Of a DNA stretch of 64,000 nucleotides, positions 14,101 to 26,756 are shown piece by piece. A program made the translations under genes and the position numbers. Each line of letters begins with the position of its first letter. Position 1 is the first letter of the stretch. Source of the DNA: Bugulina stolonifera (Eukaryota; Bryozoa; Gymnolaemata; Cheilostomatida; Bugulidae); contig OW285192.1 of NCBI GenBank assembly GCA_935421135.1, forward strand, positions 11,301,501 to 11,365,500, read 5' to 3'. A model generated the notes under the pieces. That model did not search any database. It saw only the letters and a program-made list of their open reading frames with translations, and was not told the origin of the DNA.

Positions 14101-14413
14101 TCACATCAGGGGACAGTAAGTTATATGTCAGAATATACTTCTCCGGGTAAATTCATAGGAGACCAATATCCCCTTGTGGTGTGTACAATGTCGTCTGCGT
14201 AGAATAAGCAAGTATGAAGCTACTTGTTACTTATATGTAGATCAAACCAATGATCCCATTAACTGTTACATCATCGATTTATTCAACTTGAGTGCATATC
14301 CAACCTTTGAACCTCGACCACATATACAGTACATGTATGTATGCACACTTTATTGTGCATATTCTCCCATCGATGTTATAGTCCCAATGTGCTGCTACTA
14401 CTACTACTACTAT

Positions 14414-14460
<47 letters not shown>

Positions 14461-16522
14461 TATTATTCTCTCATCAGAATTTGTAATAATGACTTGCTAC
14501 AGAGTTGTCCTCCCAATGCAAATATTGTTCAGAGGTAAAGCAGCTCTTACTTGAACCGTTGTGTTTATACTCTGCTATTCTATGCACTTTTAATAGATAT
14601 TTAACCATTTATATAATGTAATCAGTTGCAGCAGACAATTATAGAGGTTTGTGGAAAGCTATTGAACCACAACTTAAGACTGCAATGAGCTCTATTTACT
14701 TGCATGAGATATCAAGTAGCCAGTGGGAAAGGGCACAAGCAGAAGATGAAGGAGCAGTCACACTGACAGGTACATGACTTAAAAAATTCAATACTAACAG
14801 GATCCTAAACGATAATACAATAGTAAGGAGTTGTGTGCACATGTATAGTGAGGGGACAACTTCTGTTTAGTTTTCTGGGATTAGTATGTGGATATTCTAA
14901 TATATGTATAATAATAAATGTCTCTATAACTACATGTTTAATTACATCATGCATAACGTACCATGTATATGAGAGATTCATCCACTATTAGTAACTTATT
15001 ATACTTATACTTTATTATATTATAGACTGTAATATGAAGCAAATCATTGAGTTGCCATATTTCTCCAAATATCTCCTAATAGCAGCATATTTGGCATCAT
15101 ACAACCCAGCCAAGTCGGACAGGAAGTTCTTTGTTAAGGTATTGCTAACTACCCTCTGTCTTCATGCTTTAACATGTGCCATACCTATGTCACATTCATG
15201 CGTGTTATGTACATGCATTTAGTGTGTAGATTATATATCTACGTTATGTGTAGTTATGTAGTTTTCTAGTTTCGCGCTACTCTCGATCACTTATTATCGA
15301 ACATGTATGATATATACATTGTATGTGTTCAGGGTCTGTAATTCACTGCATGCCTCTATGTGTTTTTTTAATACAGAATGCTGGTAAAATGAAGAAAACG
15401 GCTCAAATCAAGAAAACAGACCGTGTGAGTTTAGGCTCTATAGTTTCCACTCAGCGTCAATGCACACTGTTCTTGCTTGCTTTGAAATCTGGTCTTACAG
15501 AATTCAGTTCTGTGATAGTATTGTGTTACTGCGGTACATTTTATACATGACCATTATTAATCTCCTGTATGCACATGTATTATAGTGTTATATTGTACTT
15601 ATCAGTTGTCTGGTTACATTGTAGACAAGTAGTCAGATACTGGGCCCCAAGCAGTTTCAGTTAGACAGATTAATGGCTATATTCTATTCTATTGTGGAGG
15701 GAAAAGTCCTACCCACCACCCATATTTATACTCAGGTAAGAACTCAGTCTTTAACTGAGATGGAATTTTGTGGTTCGCAAGTGGGTTTTGCTTGCAATAA
15801 TGGATTTTTGCCTCAAAAAGTTGAAATAAATTAGTGAAGTAGACCTACAGAAAATTGCAACACTGTGATGTAAAAATGCGATTTTTATATAATTGCCCCA
15901 AAGGAAGGCAGTGCTGATACAGAAAGATGATTTTTGATATTAAGTGTGGGGTGGTACTGATCAAGTATCATTTTTCTGTTTATTAAAGTTATCATCTGTT
16001 TGTGGGGTTCTGTATATATATGTTACAAGTACATGTAGAGTCTAATTGACTTTGTCTGTAGATCACTAATCTTGTCTCCCTACGACTTCTTTCTTCTGTC
16101 GGCTCTGACGGACAGCTTGACTCTCCTAAATACAAGTGTCGTGTTACGCTGGAGTTTATACAAAGTGTAGCTAGGTAAGTACAAGTGTCGCGTTACACTG
16201 TAATTTATACAAAGTGTAGCTACATGTACTTGTAGTTTAGTACAATTATATGTACCCCAACTGTTCAGCACTAGTTTAACTTCTTGGATTTAATTTACAT
16301 TATATGCGATGTGATAGGAGATATTTTCTCTCCAGCCTTGTCATAACTGAATACTCAGATGTCTACTGTCCCATCTAGTCTAGATAATTCAGTAAATGTA
16401 CTTCTCTCGACGTAAGTGATAATACTTTCTATATAGGAATGAAAAGATGGATTTCATTGGTTCACTTATGTTGCAGGACTGTACAGTTTGATATACTCCA
16501 CTATCTATACGATTTCAACTAA
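11123..16522 (+). CDS. ORC5: Origin recognition complex subunit 5
   Basis: ORC5 is an AAA+-like subunit of the complex that marks replication origins and loads MCM in the nucleus. Twelve exons join in frame: 11123-11185, 12102-12188, 12587-12769, 13124-13198, 13402-13516, 13936-14115, 14626-14769, 15026-15138, 15377-15424, 15625-15735, 16062-16174, 16477-16522. Total 1278 nt, 425 aa, close to the human 435 aa. Start ATG 11123 gives an N terminus with [11 protein letters not shown], matching the family start. Walker A is GLTASGKT (about 32-39). The Walker B position reads VYLVFERAD (about 109-117), a conservative change from the LDKAE type. The winged-helix half shows [50 protein letters not shown] and a C terminus [10 protein letters not shown], all strongly ORC5-like. 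The intron after exon 11 begins with a duplicate of the exon end. Confidence 0.96.
14391..14461. repeat. (CTA)n trinucleotide microsatellite
   Basis: A near-pure CTA/TAC run with one TATT interruption in the ORC5 intron after exon 6. The long poly-Tyr or poly-Leu ORFs over it are artefacts. Confidence 0.97.
16131..16226. repeat. Tandem duplication spanning the ORC5 exon 11 splice donor
   Basis: Copy 1 (16131-16179) is the last 44 bases of exon 11 plus GTAAG. Copy 2 (from 16180) repeats it inside the intron with substitutions and has lost the donor (AGCTACATG in place of AGCTAGGTAAG). Confidence 0.93.
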
Positions 16523-17066
16523 ACTAATGGAGGCTATTTGTGGAACTGCTTACTAACGCAACCAGCAGCCATCTAGTGTTACACGTATGCCTAATTCTAT
16601 TCTCTATGATGTACATGTATGTATATACACCTGTATTATATCTTGAATTTATATGCAGTCAGATTTTGTTCAAATCTCTATGGTTTGTATTCAATCTTAG
16701 AATATAGCTTCTATTGAAAGACTGAATCTCATAAAATCTATGGAAGGTGCAATTGTTTTCTGCAGTGTAAGGTGAATTGAGGGAGATTTGACATAAGATG
16801 GATTAATCATTTTGTATCATAACTACAATAGATAGTGGTTATTCATGGAACACTCATTCAGAATCTTCTACCAACTAAATTACCAAAAACCTGTTTATAA
16901 TTGTATATATTATTTTAGCATTGCTGTCCAATTATAATGTATATACACTATTACATGTATATTCTACTGTTCAATTATAGAAGTACTATACAGCCAAGTG
17001 CATTTTTGTTGATTACAAATATTTTATTGATAACTAAATATCAACTTAATTCACAGCTCAAGGGAT
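16523..17066. other. Convergent intergenic spacer
   Basis: Between the ORC5 stop and the CRD-protein stop. No coding signal. TTTATT at 17023-17028 reads AATAAA on the minus strand, about 40 bases past the CRD-protein stop, and is a good polyadenylation candidate for it. Confidence 0.55.
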
Positions 17067-17958
17067 TTATTGACCTGATGGTTTCTCACTGTCTGCTACT
17101 TCAGCTAACTTTTTCTGTGTCAGGTAGTAGCTCGTCAGAGTTTTCTGCTCGTTTAACTTTTGTAGTTTCTTGTATGACAAGCAGCGCTGGTCATGACCTT
17201 TGGGTTTAAACAATGCCTCATTTTTGCAATCGAGATGCTTTGACCAACCCAGTAATCGATCTTCCAAACTTTGAAAACACTGCTTCTATAATGAGAAAAT
17301 GTAACATGTGTTTCCCATAATGACAATTAGTTGAGATAGTAATAGATAGACTAGCTCCTCCATTTAGTTTGTACAAGTTTTATAGTAGGTATGCAATACC
17401 TTGATGTCGTCACATGCCTCAGCACATGGTTTTATTTCATGGTCCACATCAGGTCTACACTTTGGTGCCAGAGTAAAGCAGAGGAAGGGCATGAGAACAG
17501 GACTGCATTTGGAGTCTATTACAGCTGTGAATGCTGCTATAGTCTCTATAACCTTCCATTGCTTCTTGCTATTCACAGAGGTTGTGTTGTAGCCAAGGCC
17601 TACGTAAAGAATAACAATATTACAATCCCATGATAATTATAATGTGTTCATCTTATAGATGTAGCATCTCAATATTGCAGCATGAATACACAGTATGTCC
17701 ATCTAGGCATGAAGAAAAATGTGATTTCTCCAAAGCTGTGCTATAAAAATGTAACGTTTGTTTTGGTTCAATGCGATATGGAGGTTGCAAGTACACCAGT
17801 TTGGAAGTATTGTATACACATAAGATAGTCAAATGGTGAACTCTTTTCTTACCCATACACTGCTCAATGGAAAGTTCGTAGCAGGTATCCAGGCTCTTTA
17901 CTAGTAAAATGCTGCCACAGAATGTAAACAGAAACACAGTCCAACAATAACTTGCCAT
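17067..17958 (-). CDS. Secreted single-domain Frizzled-CRD protein (sFRP-like)
   Basis: Three exons: 17958-17853, 17599-17400, 17285-17067; total 525 nt, 174 aa, phases agree. A hydrophobic N-terminal signal peptide (CWTVFLFTFCGSILLVKS) precedes a Frizzled-type cysteine-rich domain: CYELSIEQC (C-x7-C), LGYNTT, SKCSPVLMPFLC, APKCRP, IKPCAEAC, then KQC, HLDC and QRC. That is ten cysteines after the signal, the number and order expected for an Fz CRD, the Wnt-binding fold. The C-terminal tail (about 110-174) is Lys-rich with no membrane helix, no GPI-type hydrophobic tail and no recognisable NTR domain, so it is shorter than vertebrate sFRPs. Wnt binding is inferred from the fold only. Confidence 0.88.
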
Positions 17959-19019
17959 CTTCTAGTCTTCTCTCTTCGGCGGTTCTGGAAGGAAGTGATG
18001 AAGCCCGTCTGTTGTGCCACAGTTTATATTCACCAGGCGCGCTGTAAGTGGGTCATGATACAACTCAGTGCTCACTGCCACTACCAGCATAGTTGCCACC
18101 TCTAGCCTTGGCGAATTGGGACCCTGCGCAGTGAGTTTAGGCTGAACAGAGTAGCTCTCAATATTTTTATTTTCTCTGGGACTTGGCCTAATGTTGGTCG
18201 CAGAACCCAAGTTGTTGACTTGAAAGCTGCAGCAGTTTGCTCTCTAAATCTATCAACCAGAACTAACTGAACTCTTCATCACCGCATTACATATATCATA
18301 AATATAATATACTGTTATAAATAAAGTTAGCTGTAGGTACCAGCAAATCATTTGGCAACACCAGTGAGGAACTAACACCAGTATCTCTGCATGTTTATTG
18401 AAAACTAGGTTAGCCAATGAGCTCTAAATAGATATCTATGTGACCTCTCCAATGTTTCTTGAAAACTTGAGGTTTGGTGAGCTAGCCTTTCTTAGCAGCT
18501 TTGGTACTCTACTCGTCCGGTTTAGGCCCAAAGAGCTATGGACCTGGGATTTTGCTTGGTCGGTGAAAACCATCTCTTGCTTATGGTCACACCTTGGTTT
18601 TTCACATGAAAATGACAATTTTGTGATGCCTTCAACCCAGACCGGTGTTTTCGCCACTCTGACAGATTTTCAGCAGGAAATTTTTTAGCAAGTTAGTACA
18701 TGTACTTGAGTCATACTGTGGTGAATCAGCCTCCGTGGTGATAGTCTCCCTTGGCTAACCATACTATTGGCATAGTTTTCATATATACTCATGCATACAT
18801 GCATTGACACTATCTTATCCATATACTCTTATTATACATGCATCAACATTACTATTATTATAATCAACTACTTATGTATAGTGTGCTTTTATCATTGTTA
18901 TCATTAACCAGTCAGGTTATCACAATTACGCATGGTTTAACATTACTATGTAGGCAATTATCCACTCTAGCCTGATTATATATATTCTAAGTCTTTTTAC
19001 TATACACTTTTTGGGCCGA
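17959..19019. other. Upstream region of CRD gene; no recognisable gene
   Basis: Holds the presumed promoter of the CRD gene. A minus ORF ending at 17962 just before the CRD ATG and overlapping ORFs on both strands at 18436-18690 are open, but I recognise nothing in them. The 18436-18690 stretch is less AT-rich than its surroundings. Confidence 0.4.
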
Positions 19020-19560
19020 TGTCTTGAAACATGCCCATATTTATATACTATCCATTTCGGACTATTGTAAGCACTTTTTGTGCAGGGCCGACCCTGTTGG
19101 TGGCCGACGTCGGGCGGAACTACTCTATGATTGTTGTTGCATCAGTTCCGGCCCGATGCCTCATCGTACCTTTTTCCGGAAGTGTATTTAGTATAAAAGC
19201 CAGCACATTTTCTGTATCAAATCAGTTGTTGATTGCGCTCTAATAAAGCAACATCTCCTAACTCAAACCTAGATGCTTACTCTTGCAGGCAGGTAGCTCC
19301 ACCCACGGATCTTCTTAGATCCAAGCGGCTCGAGCTCATTCTCATACTCGTTTAAGCATCTCTTTCTACACTCCTTGTGGGTCTACATCTACGGGCTTTA
19401 GTCGATCCTGGATTCTATATGAATCTAGCGTCGGGCCTAAGTTCCTAGATTATCAGAACTTCTTTCTACACTCCTTTCGAGTATAAACTCTACAGACCTA
19501 CGTCGACCCTGGACTCTTAGATGAGTCTCAGCATCGGCCTACGTCAAGATACATAATTAC
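19020..19560 (+). mobile_element. LTR-like segment (possible solo LTR)
   Basis: Contains an LTR-style order: TGTTGGTGGCCGACGTCGGG (19095), TATAAAAG at 19192-19199, AATAAA at 19242-19247, then a GC-richer tail with an imperfect internal direct duplication (19366 region and 19463 region, each starting CTTTCTACACTCCTT). No internal coding region, primer-binding site or target duplication was found, so edges and class are uncertain. Confidence 0.35.
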
Positions 19561-19710
19561 AAGAGCACTAACTAACTGTTCACTCTTTATGTAATGTGTG
19601 GAAGGTCACTTGGTCGTCCTCTACCAACCTCCAAGCCCTTCCCATACCCGTGCCATATCGGCACTCGTATGTAACACAGCTCAAAACATACAATACTTCA
19701 AATCAATAGG

Positions 19711-19965
19711 CTCTTGGTGGCTGAGTGGTCTAGCGCTAGTCACTCTGGTCTTGCAGCAATGACGCAAGTTATCTGCAAGGGCTGGAGGTTTTTGTTCCAA
19801 AGGTTATCTCTCTGTGCCATAATACTATAATAATACCCAGCTCTAGGAGCCGTGGCCAGACACGTTTAAGAATTGTGTTTGGCGGTTAAGAATTGTTTGG
19901 CGTTTAAGAGTTGTTTGGCGTTTAAGAGTTGTTTGGCGCCACGGATTTTATTATTATTATCAAGT
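19711..19965 (+). mobile_element. tRNA-derived SINE-like element
   Basis: TGGCTGAGTGG at 19718-19728 is a perfect pol III A box. A degenerate B box (GGTTTTTGTTCC) lies about 60 bases downstream, with a long variable-arm-like stretch as in Leu/Ser tRNAs. A non-tRNA body follows, then a tail of tandem GTTTAAGAGTTGTTTGGC units ending in (ATT)n, the layout of a tRNA-type SINE. Confidence 0.5.
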
Positions 19966-20142
19966 CATTAGCAAATTGACTCTACCACGTATCATATAGA
20001 CACCAGCATATTATATACATGTACATGTCCATATATCGGCAGGAACCAACATCATGTCAGATCAAGTGGTAAAGTAACCAGCAGAAATGATAGTTGGTGG
20101 TTTTTTTTATTATAGTGTTAGCAATGTATGATGGTATGGTGT

Positions 20143-20414
20143 CATGGGCACTAATAAGCTATTGATCATAATAAGAAGTTGTCCTCTCCCAATTTCTCTT
20201 GCTCTTCTTTTTTTCTCCCAGGGTATGACACACTTTTCTCAACTTTTGCTAGCCAAATATTTTTTGCGTAAATCTATGGGCAAAGTCATCAGCAATAGTT
20301 TGACACAAGTTTCAGGTCTAAAATCGCCCTAATACCAGAGATATGACCGTTTGAAAAACAGGTTTCGACTACAAGATCTTTGGCGTTTTTCATTGTGCCG
20401 GTCATATAGACAAC
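20143..20414 (+). repeat. Left terminal inverted repeat of the 6.6-kb element
   Basis: Begins CATGGGCACTAATAAGC. Its inverted partner at 26476-26748 differs by a few substitutions and one base in a T-run. It contains GAAGTTGTCCTCTC, the core shared with the short palindromic elements in this window. Confidence 0.93.
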
Positions 20415-21565
20415 AGGTAGACTTGACTAAAATTGATGACGGTTTCTCGGCCTAGTATAATTCGGACTCTGGTTGGTCAATTATGCTGACCTAGAAATGG
20501 AGGTTCGCCGTACTGTGTAGTTTTGCTATGCAACTTGCAATAAGCCTGTGAGCTTTATCAAATAACGGACCACGTGATAGAACAACGATGAAACCACATA
20601 TTACTGATCTTTACGACTTTATCCAAGGCTACACCCAGACAACAACAACCAGCGCAAACAGAAAAATTTGCAACTTAGTTTTAGTTTACAACTAAACCAG
20701 TATCGAAGCCGTTTCACAATAAACGGCTCTGAATGACACAAATATTGTGGCAATAATTAATTATTCTCTACCAATGGGTTGTTAGCACCATTATGCATTT
20801 CTCAAAAACTTCTTGCAATCAGAGGTTAGGTCTGACACAACTCATTTCGAGTGCACTGATTGAGTGCTTTTCATTTTATTTTTTATCTGATTCAGTGATT
20901 GATTTTTGTTTTATCATTTGAAACTAAACTAAAACTCTTACTTGAATCAATACAGTTCAGTACAGTACGAGTCTTATCGTGAACCAGCAAACTCTCTTTG
21001 CCTCAAACATCACGACAATTAATATGTAAAAATAAAAAAAATAATTATTTATGAATTTATAAATAATAAAATAGTTTAGTATGTATATCATATGATAAAT
21101 AATTATTAACTAAACTTAATATATGTGTTTGTAATAGCGATATCATGATAATATTAATTGAATAATTAATACAGATATATTTTATTAAATTAAATTCCAT
21201 GTGGCATGTATATTTATTTTTAATTTTATATAGCAATAGTTCACAGTGCAATTTTTATTGTATAGTATCATCATTTAGTTTTTCAAATTCTGTAAATTTA
21301 CAATACACTTACAGCACTTATACTTGTACTAATGCTTATCTATTCTTAATGAAAGCAATTGCACACGAACATACATGCAAATTTATTACTACAACTGCAA
21401 TTATTATTTTAACTATAATATATTAATTATTAAAACTATACTCTACTTTATTAACATTATCTCCAACTAATTTACGAATAGGCTCTACTTTATTATCGCG
21501 AGATATAAGTACCTCACCAAGGATTAATAAATATTGTAACAATTATAATTCCTTTATAAAATGTG

Positions 21566-21733
21566 ATGAATAGTGAAACAAGACACATTTTTATTTAGAT
21601 TTGTTCCTTATATTTCAATGCTCATCCGGGCATCATCTTCAGAGGATAATTATCCTCTGATGTTGATCCTCGGATGAGCGTTGAAATACAAGAAACAAAT
21701 TAAAATAAAAATGCGACTTGTTTTACTGTTCAT
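21566..21733. mobile_element. Nested snap-back palindromic element
   Basis: Two arms of about 84 bases are inverted copies around a perfect centre TCAGAGGATAATTATCCTCTGA (21639-21660). Arms include ATTTCAATGCTCATCCGGGC and its near match on the other side. ATGTGATGAATA occurs before it (about 21561) and after it (about 21771). It looks like a palindromic MITE inserted in, or part of, the larger element. Confidence 0.6.
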
Positions 21734-24700
21734 AATAAAAATATTAGCTCACACTAGCATTTTCCAACAGATGTGATGAATAATAAACGTGAATGATATG
21801 ATATAAGTCTACATTATAGAATATATGATATAACATTTTATCTAGTAAAGTAGGCTCTATATGGTGACTCTATGATAAACCTAAAGGAAATTAACAAAAA
21901 TAAAATTTAAGATTAAAATTCATTTAGTAGAGCCTAGGTATATGGTGAATCTATGATAAACCAAGATGGTTATTTTAAACCTGTGACTGATTAATAATTA
22001 GTTATGGTTTATTTCATATTTGGGTCAATTGTATAGTATTAGAAATATATAGATATAACATAATTTATAAAATATATATGATAAAATTGGGTTTCGTAAT
22101 ATAAGCTGCCGTTATTTATATTAACCTAGACAGGTATAGGGATGCTCTTTATAAATTTATAACAGCACTTATAATATGTTCATCATTTACTAGTAATCAT
22201 AACTGTTATGCTATTCAAGGTTTATAGAGTTACTTTTAGGCCTACATGTTGTATTAATATTTCAGCTATTTTATTATCAATATCATTAGGAATGTATCAT
22301 GCCTAAGCTGGTATTTCTGAGACCATGTTATGATATGAATATAGATTCACCGCCTATCGTTGTAGCTAGTGCATATGATTTGTAATATAGTGATTTTACA
22401 TTTTGTTTTTAAGGAAAGGAAAGTCTCGTACACAATAGGAAACATCACAATAAGAACATTATTGCCTACTCTTCTACAGGGGCAAGCTGCTGCTTATTGC
22501 AAGATGATGGCATTCCAGCATGGATTATCCATAATGCATTTGGTCTTTGTGATGAGAGGTAGGCAGTAACTTCAGACTATATAAACTATGCAAGGCCTGT
22601 TGCTATCAGAACATTTGAAGCAGATGTATAGAAAATGGTCATCAATGTCCACAATGCAAGCTATATTTTATCAAATTTGGTCAAATTCTTGTACATTTGG
22701 TGCTTATATCGCCAGGCCACTGTTTGGGTAGCATTCTTAGCCCACCAATCAATGCACAGGTGATGGCAGAACTTTTCAGACTCCTATGTTGTGTAAACTA
22801 CTAAGCATCCATAAATGAATGGTAGCCTATATATATATTTGTTGCCATCAACACTTGGCTGTCAATCCATATTTTTCAGGTCAATTTGCAGCCACAAATT
22901 TGATATGTAGCTTTCTGTAATTTTAGATTGACAGGTGATGGTGTCATCATTATAGATTAGCTTGGTATGTCCTCAAGCCTCCATAATGTAACAGCTCAAA
23001 AGTCACTCCGCCACTAGTTGGTGTCTACTCTCACCTGGTTGATTCTACAAGAACGCATTTACCGTAAACCCATTGCAAGAAGTACATGTAGATAGTGTGA
23101 TGATGCTAGCATCTACATTGTATCTAGTTTGAATTGCATTTTGTTACCTTGGGTTCGGCTACGGCAATAACATGCTGTACATGAACTATTCAAGATAAAA
23201 CTTATTGATGTTGGTGTGTGTCTGCTGACCTTTAGCATCTTTATCTGTATGTTAGGATCAACAAAAGTATTAATGTTTTTATATTTCTTAGGTTTACTTA
23301 GCATAGATTTTCTGGGAGGTTACAATTTATTTTTCCATGCCTGAAATAGTTTAAAATGTCCAAGTATATTTTGAAACTACTGTTTTTATGCAAGGAGTTT
23401 GTCTTTTGTGAGTAGTCAGAGACTTACTTGCTTGTGTTTTCTTATTCAAAATTATACTTGTAGTTTTATCCTGGTACTTGCTTGTATTACTACTTGCTAA
23501 AATTATTATAACAGCTGTGAGAATCTAGATATTGCTGGCCAGACACCCACCTAGGCTGTCATTAAACCCACAGCTAAGCCGAGTGCTACAGAGAATTGGC
23601 TATTATTATACATGATATACAGCTGTGCAACATTTGTAGTCATAGTTTGTGAATATAACTATACTTGTGTCTGGTGATTTGTGTTCTACATCATATAAAA
23701 AAGGGTAAATGTTAAGACTCCTACTATGAACATAAGCATACAGAACTGGTAATTGTTTCAGCCTTATAAATTGAAATTGTGTAGTTCCAACAGCAGCCAA
23801 GTTGCCTTTTTAATATTCATCTCTGCTAAAATACATGTAGATATTTGTGATATTTGTATACATTGGATTTAGCTTTTTATACAACCATGTAACTAACTGT
23901 CGTCACTATACTAGTACATCTAGTCGGGCTCTACCTACAGGTGTAGCAGAATAATACCATATTTCACAGCTGTTTCCAATATGCAATGAACTGGTTTCAA
24001 ATATTCCTCCATGTAGCTTCGGTTGTACAAGTGTCTATTAATACTGGAAGACCTATGTACAAGTCGCAGCTGGTAGTCCAGTACTAGAGTTATTTTTAGA
24101 AATGTGTCATTCTGTGAGACTGTTTGCAGTGAAAACTCCATTACCAACTGTACAAGCTGCCTAGTTCTTTCTCTCTACCAAATTTATTATTGTTACCTGG
24201 AACATCTTTGAATGACCAATGTATAATATTCTAGCAATGCATTTATTTTGAAAATGCAGATACATGTATATAGCTTACACATAAGGTTACATGAACAACT
24301 AGCCATTAATACGAAAATCATAAACACTATTTATACATGTACAATGACTTACGTTTATACGTACATACATGCCTTAATAAAACCATTTAATGCAGATATA
24401 ATGTGTAAATTCATAGGTTGTCCACTAAGCATAGGATAAAAGGCTGCATTGGTGACTGAACATTGGCACAAATACTAGTACACTGACACTAGTAAAAATT
24501 CTGACAACTAGACATGTCACAGATGAAGATATCAAAGATTTAAGTTTAGTACAATCGCTTCAGTTAATGAACATCACCATAATTGAAGAACAGTCTTCCT
24601 TTATCTTTACACAGCCATTTTCTAAACAGGAGTTCGAAAATGGGTGTGGTGGATCAGCTAATGTCATGGCTTATTTACCAACTGCTCATTTGCCATGTCC

Positions 24701-26475
24701 CAACTGCCGTTTTCAAACAGTAGCCACACAGTTCTAGCTAAGAGTTGACCTTTGTGGGTATCTGTTACCAACATCTGCTGGATGCATTGTTGCAATAACT
24801 CCGCATAGAATCTACAGTGGGTAGTCAGTCAAACGTTGGTACCATTTCAACCTCTATAGATTAAGGCACTACAATGAAAATATTCGCTGTGATTAGTATG
24901 ATAACATGCAGAGTCCGAAACTGCTAACTGGGTGAACTTTGAAATATGTCATGGGATAACAGAAGTGACAAGCATAAATCGAGTTATTTCCTTTGGGTAG
25001 TCATGAGATGGTTGCTAAAATTAACAAAGTCCTGTGTGAAATGGCAACAGTTGAAGAGAAGCCACTATCGAACTATAAGTCAAAATAAATTTTCTCATAA
25101 TTACTTCCTATTAGACCCAAAGTTTCAATATATCATACATTGCATGAAAGGGATAGTAGATATTATAGTAAACTGTAACTTGAGAGCCGAGAATTGGAAA
25201 TTTTGGTGAATTAAGTAGTTTTTGATGCCAAATAGTTCATGGCAGTAGAGGTACAGCTCCTTGGACAATTGGCAGCTGACTCCGTGATGCACATGGTATT
25301 TGCACAGGGAGTGATACCAATGTCTGTGTGTACTTCTCCGTACTAAAAATTTGAGATTTAAAACGACTCAAACCTTCCCAAGTTTTGACATTTTCCATTG
25401 TTACATGAAGAAGCTAAGGAATACTCTGAACGTAAGTTAGGGTATGCTCCACTGACCAGAAGAATTATAGGCCTAATACATGAGTAGATATAACAAGAAA
25501 TTAAATCTAAAGAACCATTACCGCATTGCATGAATTAGTTGAAGAGAAATACATGCTGATGAATGAATCCAACTTGTTTATCATGAGAACATGATTTAGT
25601 TTATTTGCGCTTGGCAGGTTGAGTTTGAAGAATTCAATTATTTTCACATGGTTTAGATTATTAACCTGATCAACGGCTTTAAGCCAAAATATTAAAATTA
25701 GACAAAAACATTAAATATAGATTCTAACAAAACAATAATTTATACATGGCCTATTTATTATTAAATATCATTATTAATTATGATTATATAATAATATTAT
25801 AATTATTTATATAATATATAATTATAAATAATTATAATAAATGTTAATATAAATCTCATATCATATTTATATTATATTATCATTTAATATCTAAATATCA
25901 ATATGGCAATAATATGGCAATAATCATATAATTATACTAATTAATAATAATAATGAATAAGTAGTATTAAATATAATATATATTTTGTTATTATTTATAT
26001 TAAATGTAGGCCTACATACGTTATAGATCTGTACCACCACGATCCATCATCCATCCATCTCCTACTGCATCACCGAAATCCTTGATCTAGATGTTCATTG
26101 TCTGTGATTGATTGTTATTGTCACTCATTGTGATTGTTTGTTGAACACTACACTGAACAGGTATGCCAGTTTTACAGACAGAAGAGTACTTGAGCAGAAC
26201 ATTAAAATTGAGTTGAGTGATTGCAATGAAGCACGTTGTTGAAGCCTATAGTCGATAGTTCACTATATTTTGCACTCGAGTCTGCATTTCATTGCAACGA
26301 GCTGTAAAGTTACTCAGGAAATTTAAATTCCTTCGACTTGAGCAAGGTTTTAACAACAAGAAAATGGGTCACAACTTGCAACCAATTGGTGATCACCTCA
26401 CAAACCAAGTCGGCGTTGTCAATAGGAGTTGTCCCCTCTTTTCATAATAGTCCGGGAAGTTACAAATTTTATTGA

Positions 26476-26748
26476 GTTGTCTACATGACCGGCACAATGA
26501 AAAACGCCAAAGAGCTTGTAGTCGAAACCTGTTTTTCAAACGGTCATATCTCTGGTATTAGGGCGATTTTAGACCTGAAACTTGTGTCAAACTATTGCTG
26601 ATGACTTTGCCCATAGATTTACACAAAGAATATTTGGCTAGCAAAAGTTGAGAAAAGTGTGTCATACCCTGGGAGAAAAAAAAGAAGAGCAAGAGAAATT
26701 GGGAGAGGACAACTTCTTATTATGATCAATAGCTTATTAGTGCCCATG
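26476..26748 (-). repeat. Right terminal inverted repeat of the 6.6-kb element
   Basis: Reverse complement of 20143-20414, followed directly by the TATGGTGT target duplication copy at 26749-26756. Confidence 0.93.
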
Positions 26749-26756
26749 TATGGTGT

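Larger units (their letters stand above)
20143..26748. mobile_element. 6.6-kb DNA-transposon-like insertion with 272-bp terminal inverted repeats
   Basis: Left terminus 20143-20414 and right terminus 26476-26748 are inverted copies with only a handful of differences. They start CATGGGCACTAATAAGC. The element is flanked by an exact 8-bp direct repeat TATGGTGT at 20135-20142 and 26749-26756, a target-site duplication that fixes both ends. Eight-bp duplications are typical of hAT and P elements among others, but such long termini are unusual for them. The interior is very AT-rich (notably 20980-22350 and 25660-26000) and I find no intact transposase; no ORF exceeds about 90 codons. It is therefore non-autonomous or has lost its gene. 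A nested palindromic element lies at 21566-21733. Confidence 0.88.

Noticed and set aside
14174..14554. Long plus-strand ORF with a poly-Tyr run
   Set aside because: It is created by the CTA microsatellite inside an ORC5 intron.
17962..18210. Minus ORF just upstream of the CRD gene start
   Set aside because: The CRD gene has its own ATG and signal peptide, and this ORF matches nothing and ends before it; it is likely chance.
19095..19560. Complete LTR retrotransposon
   Set aside because: No second LTR, no gag/pol coding and no target duplication could be found; only an LTR-like segment is listed.
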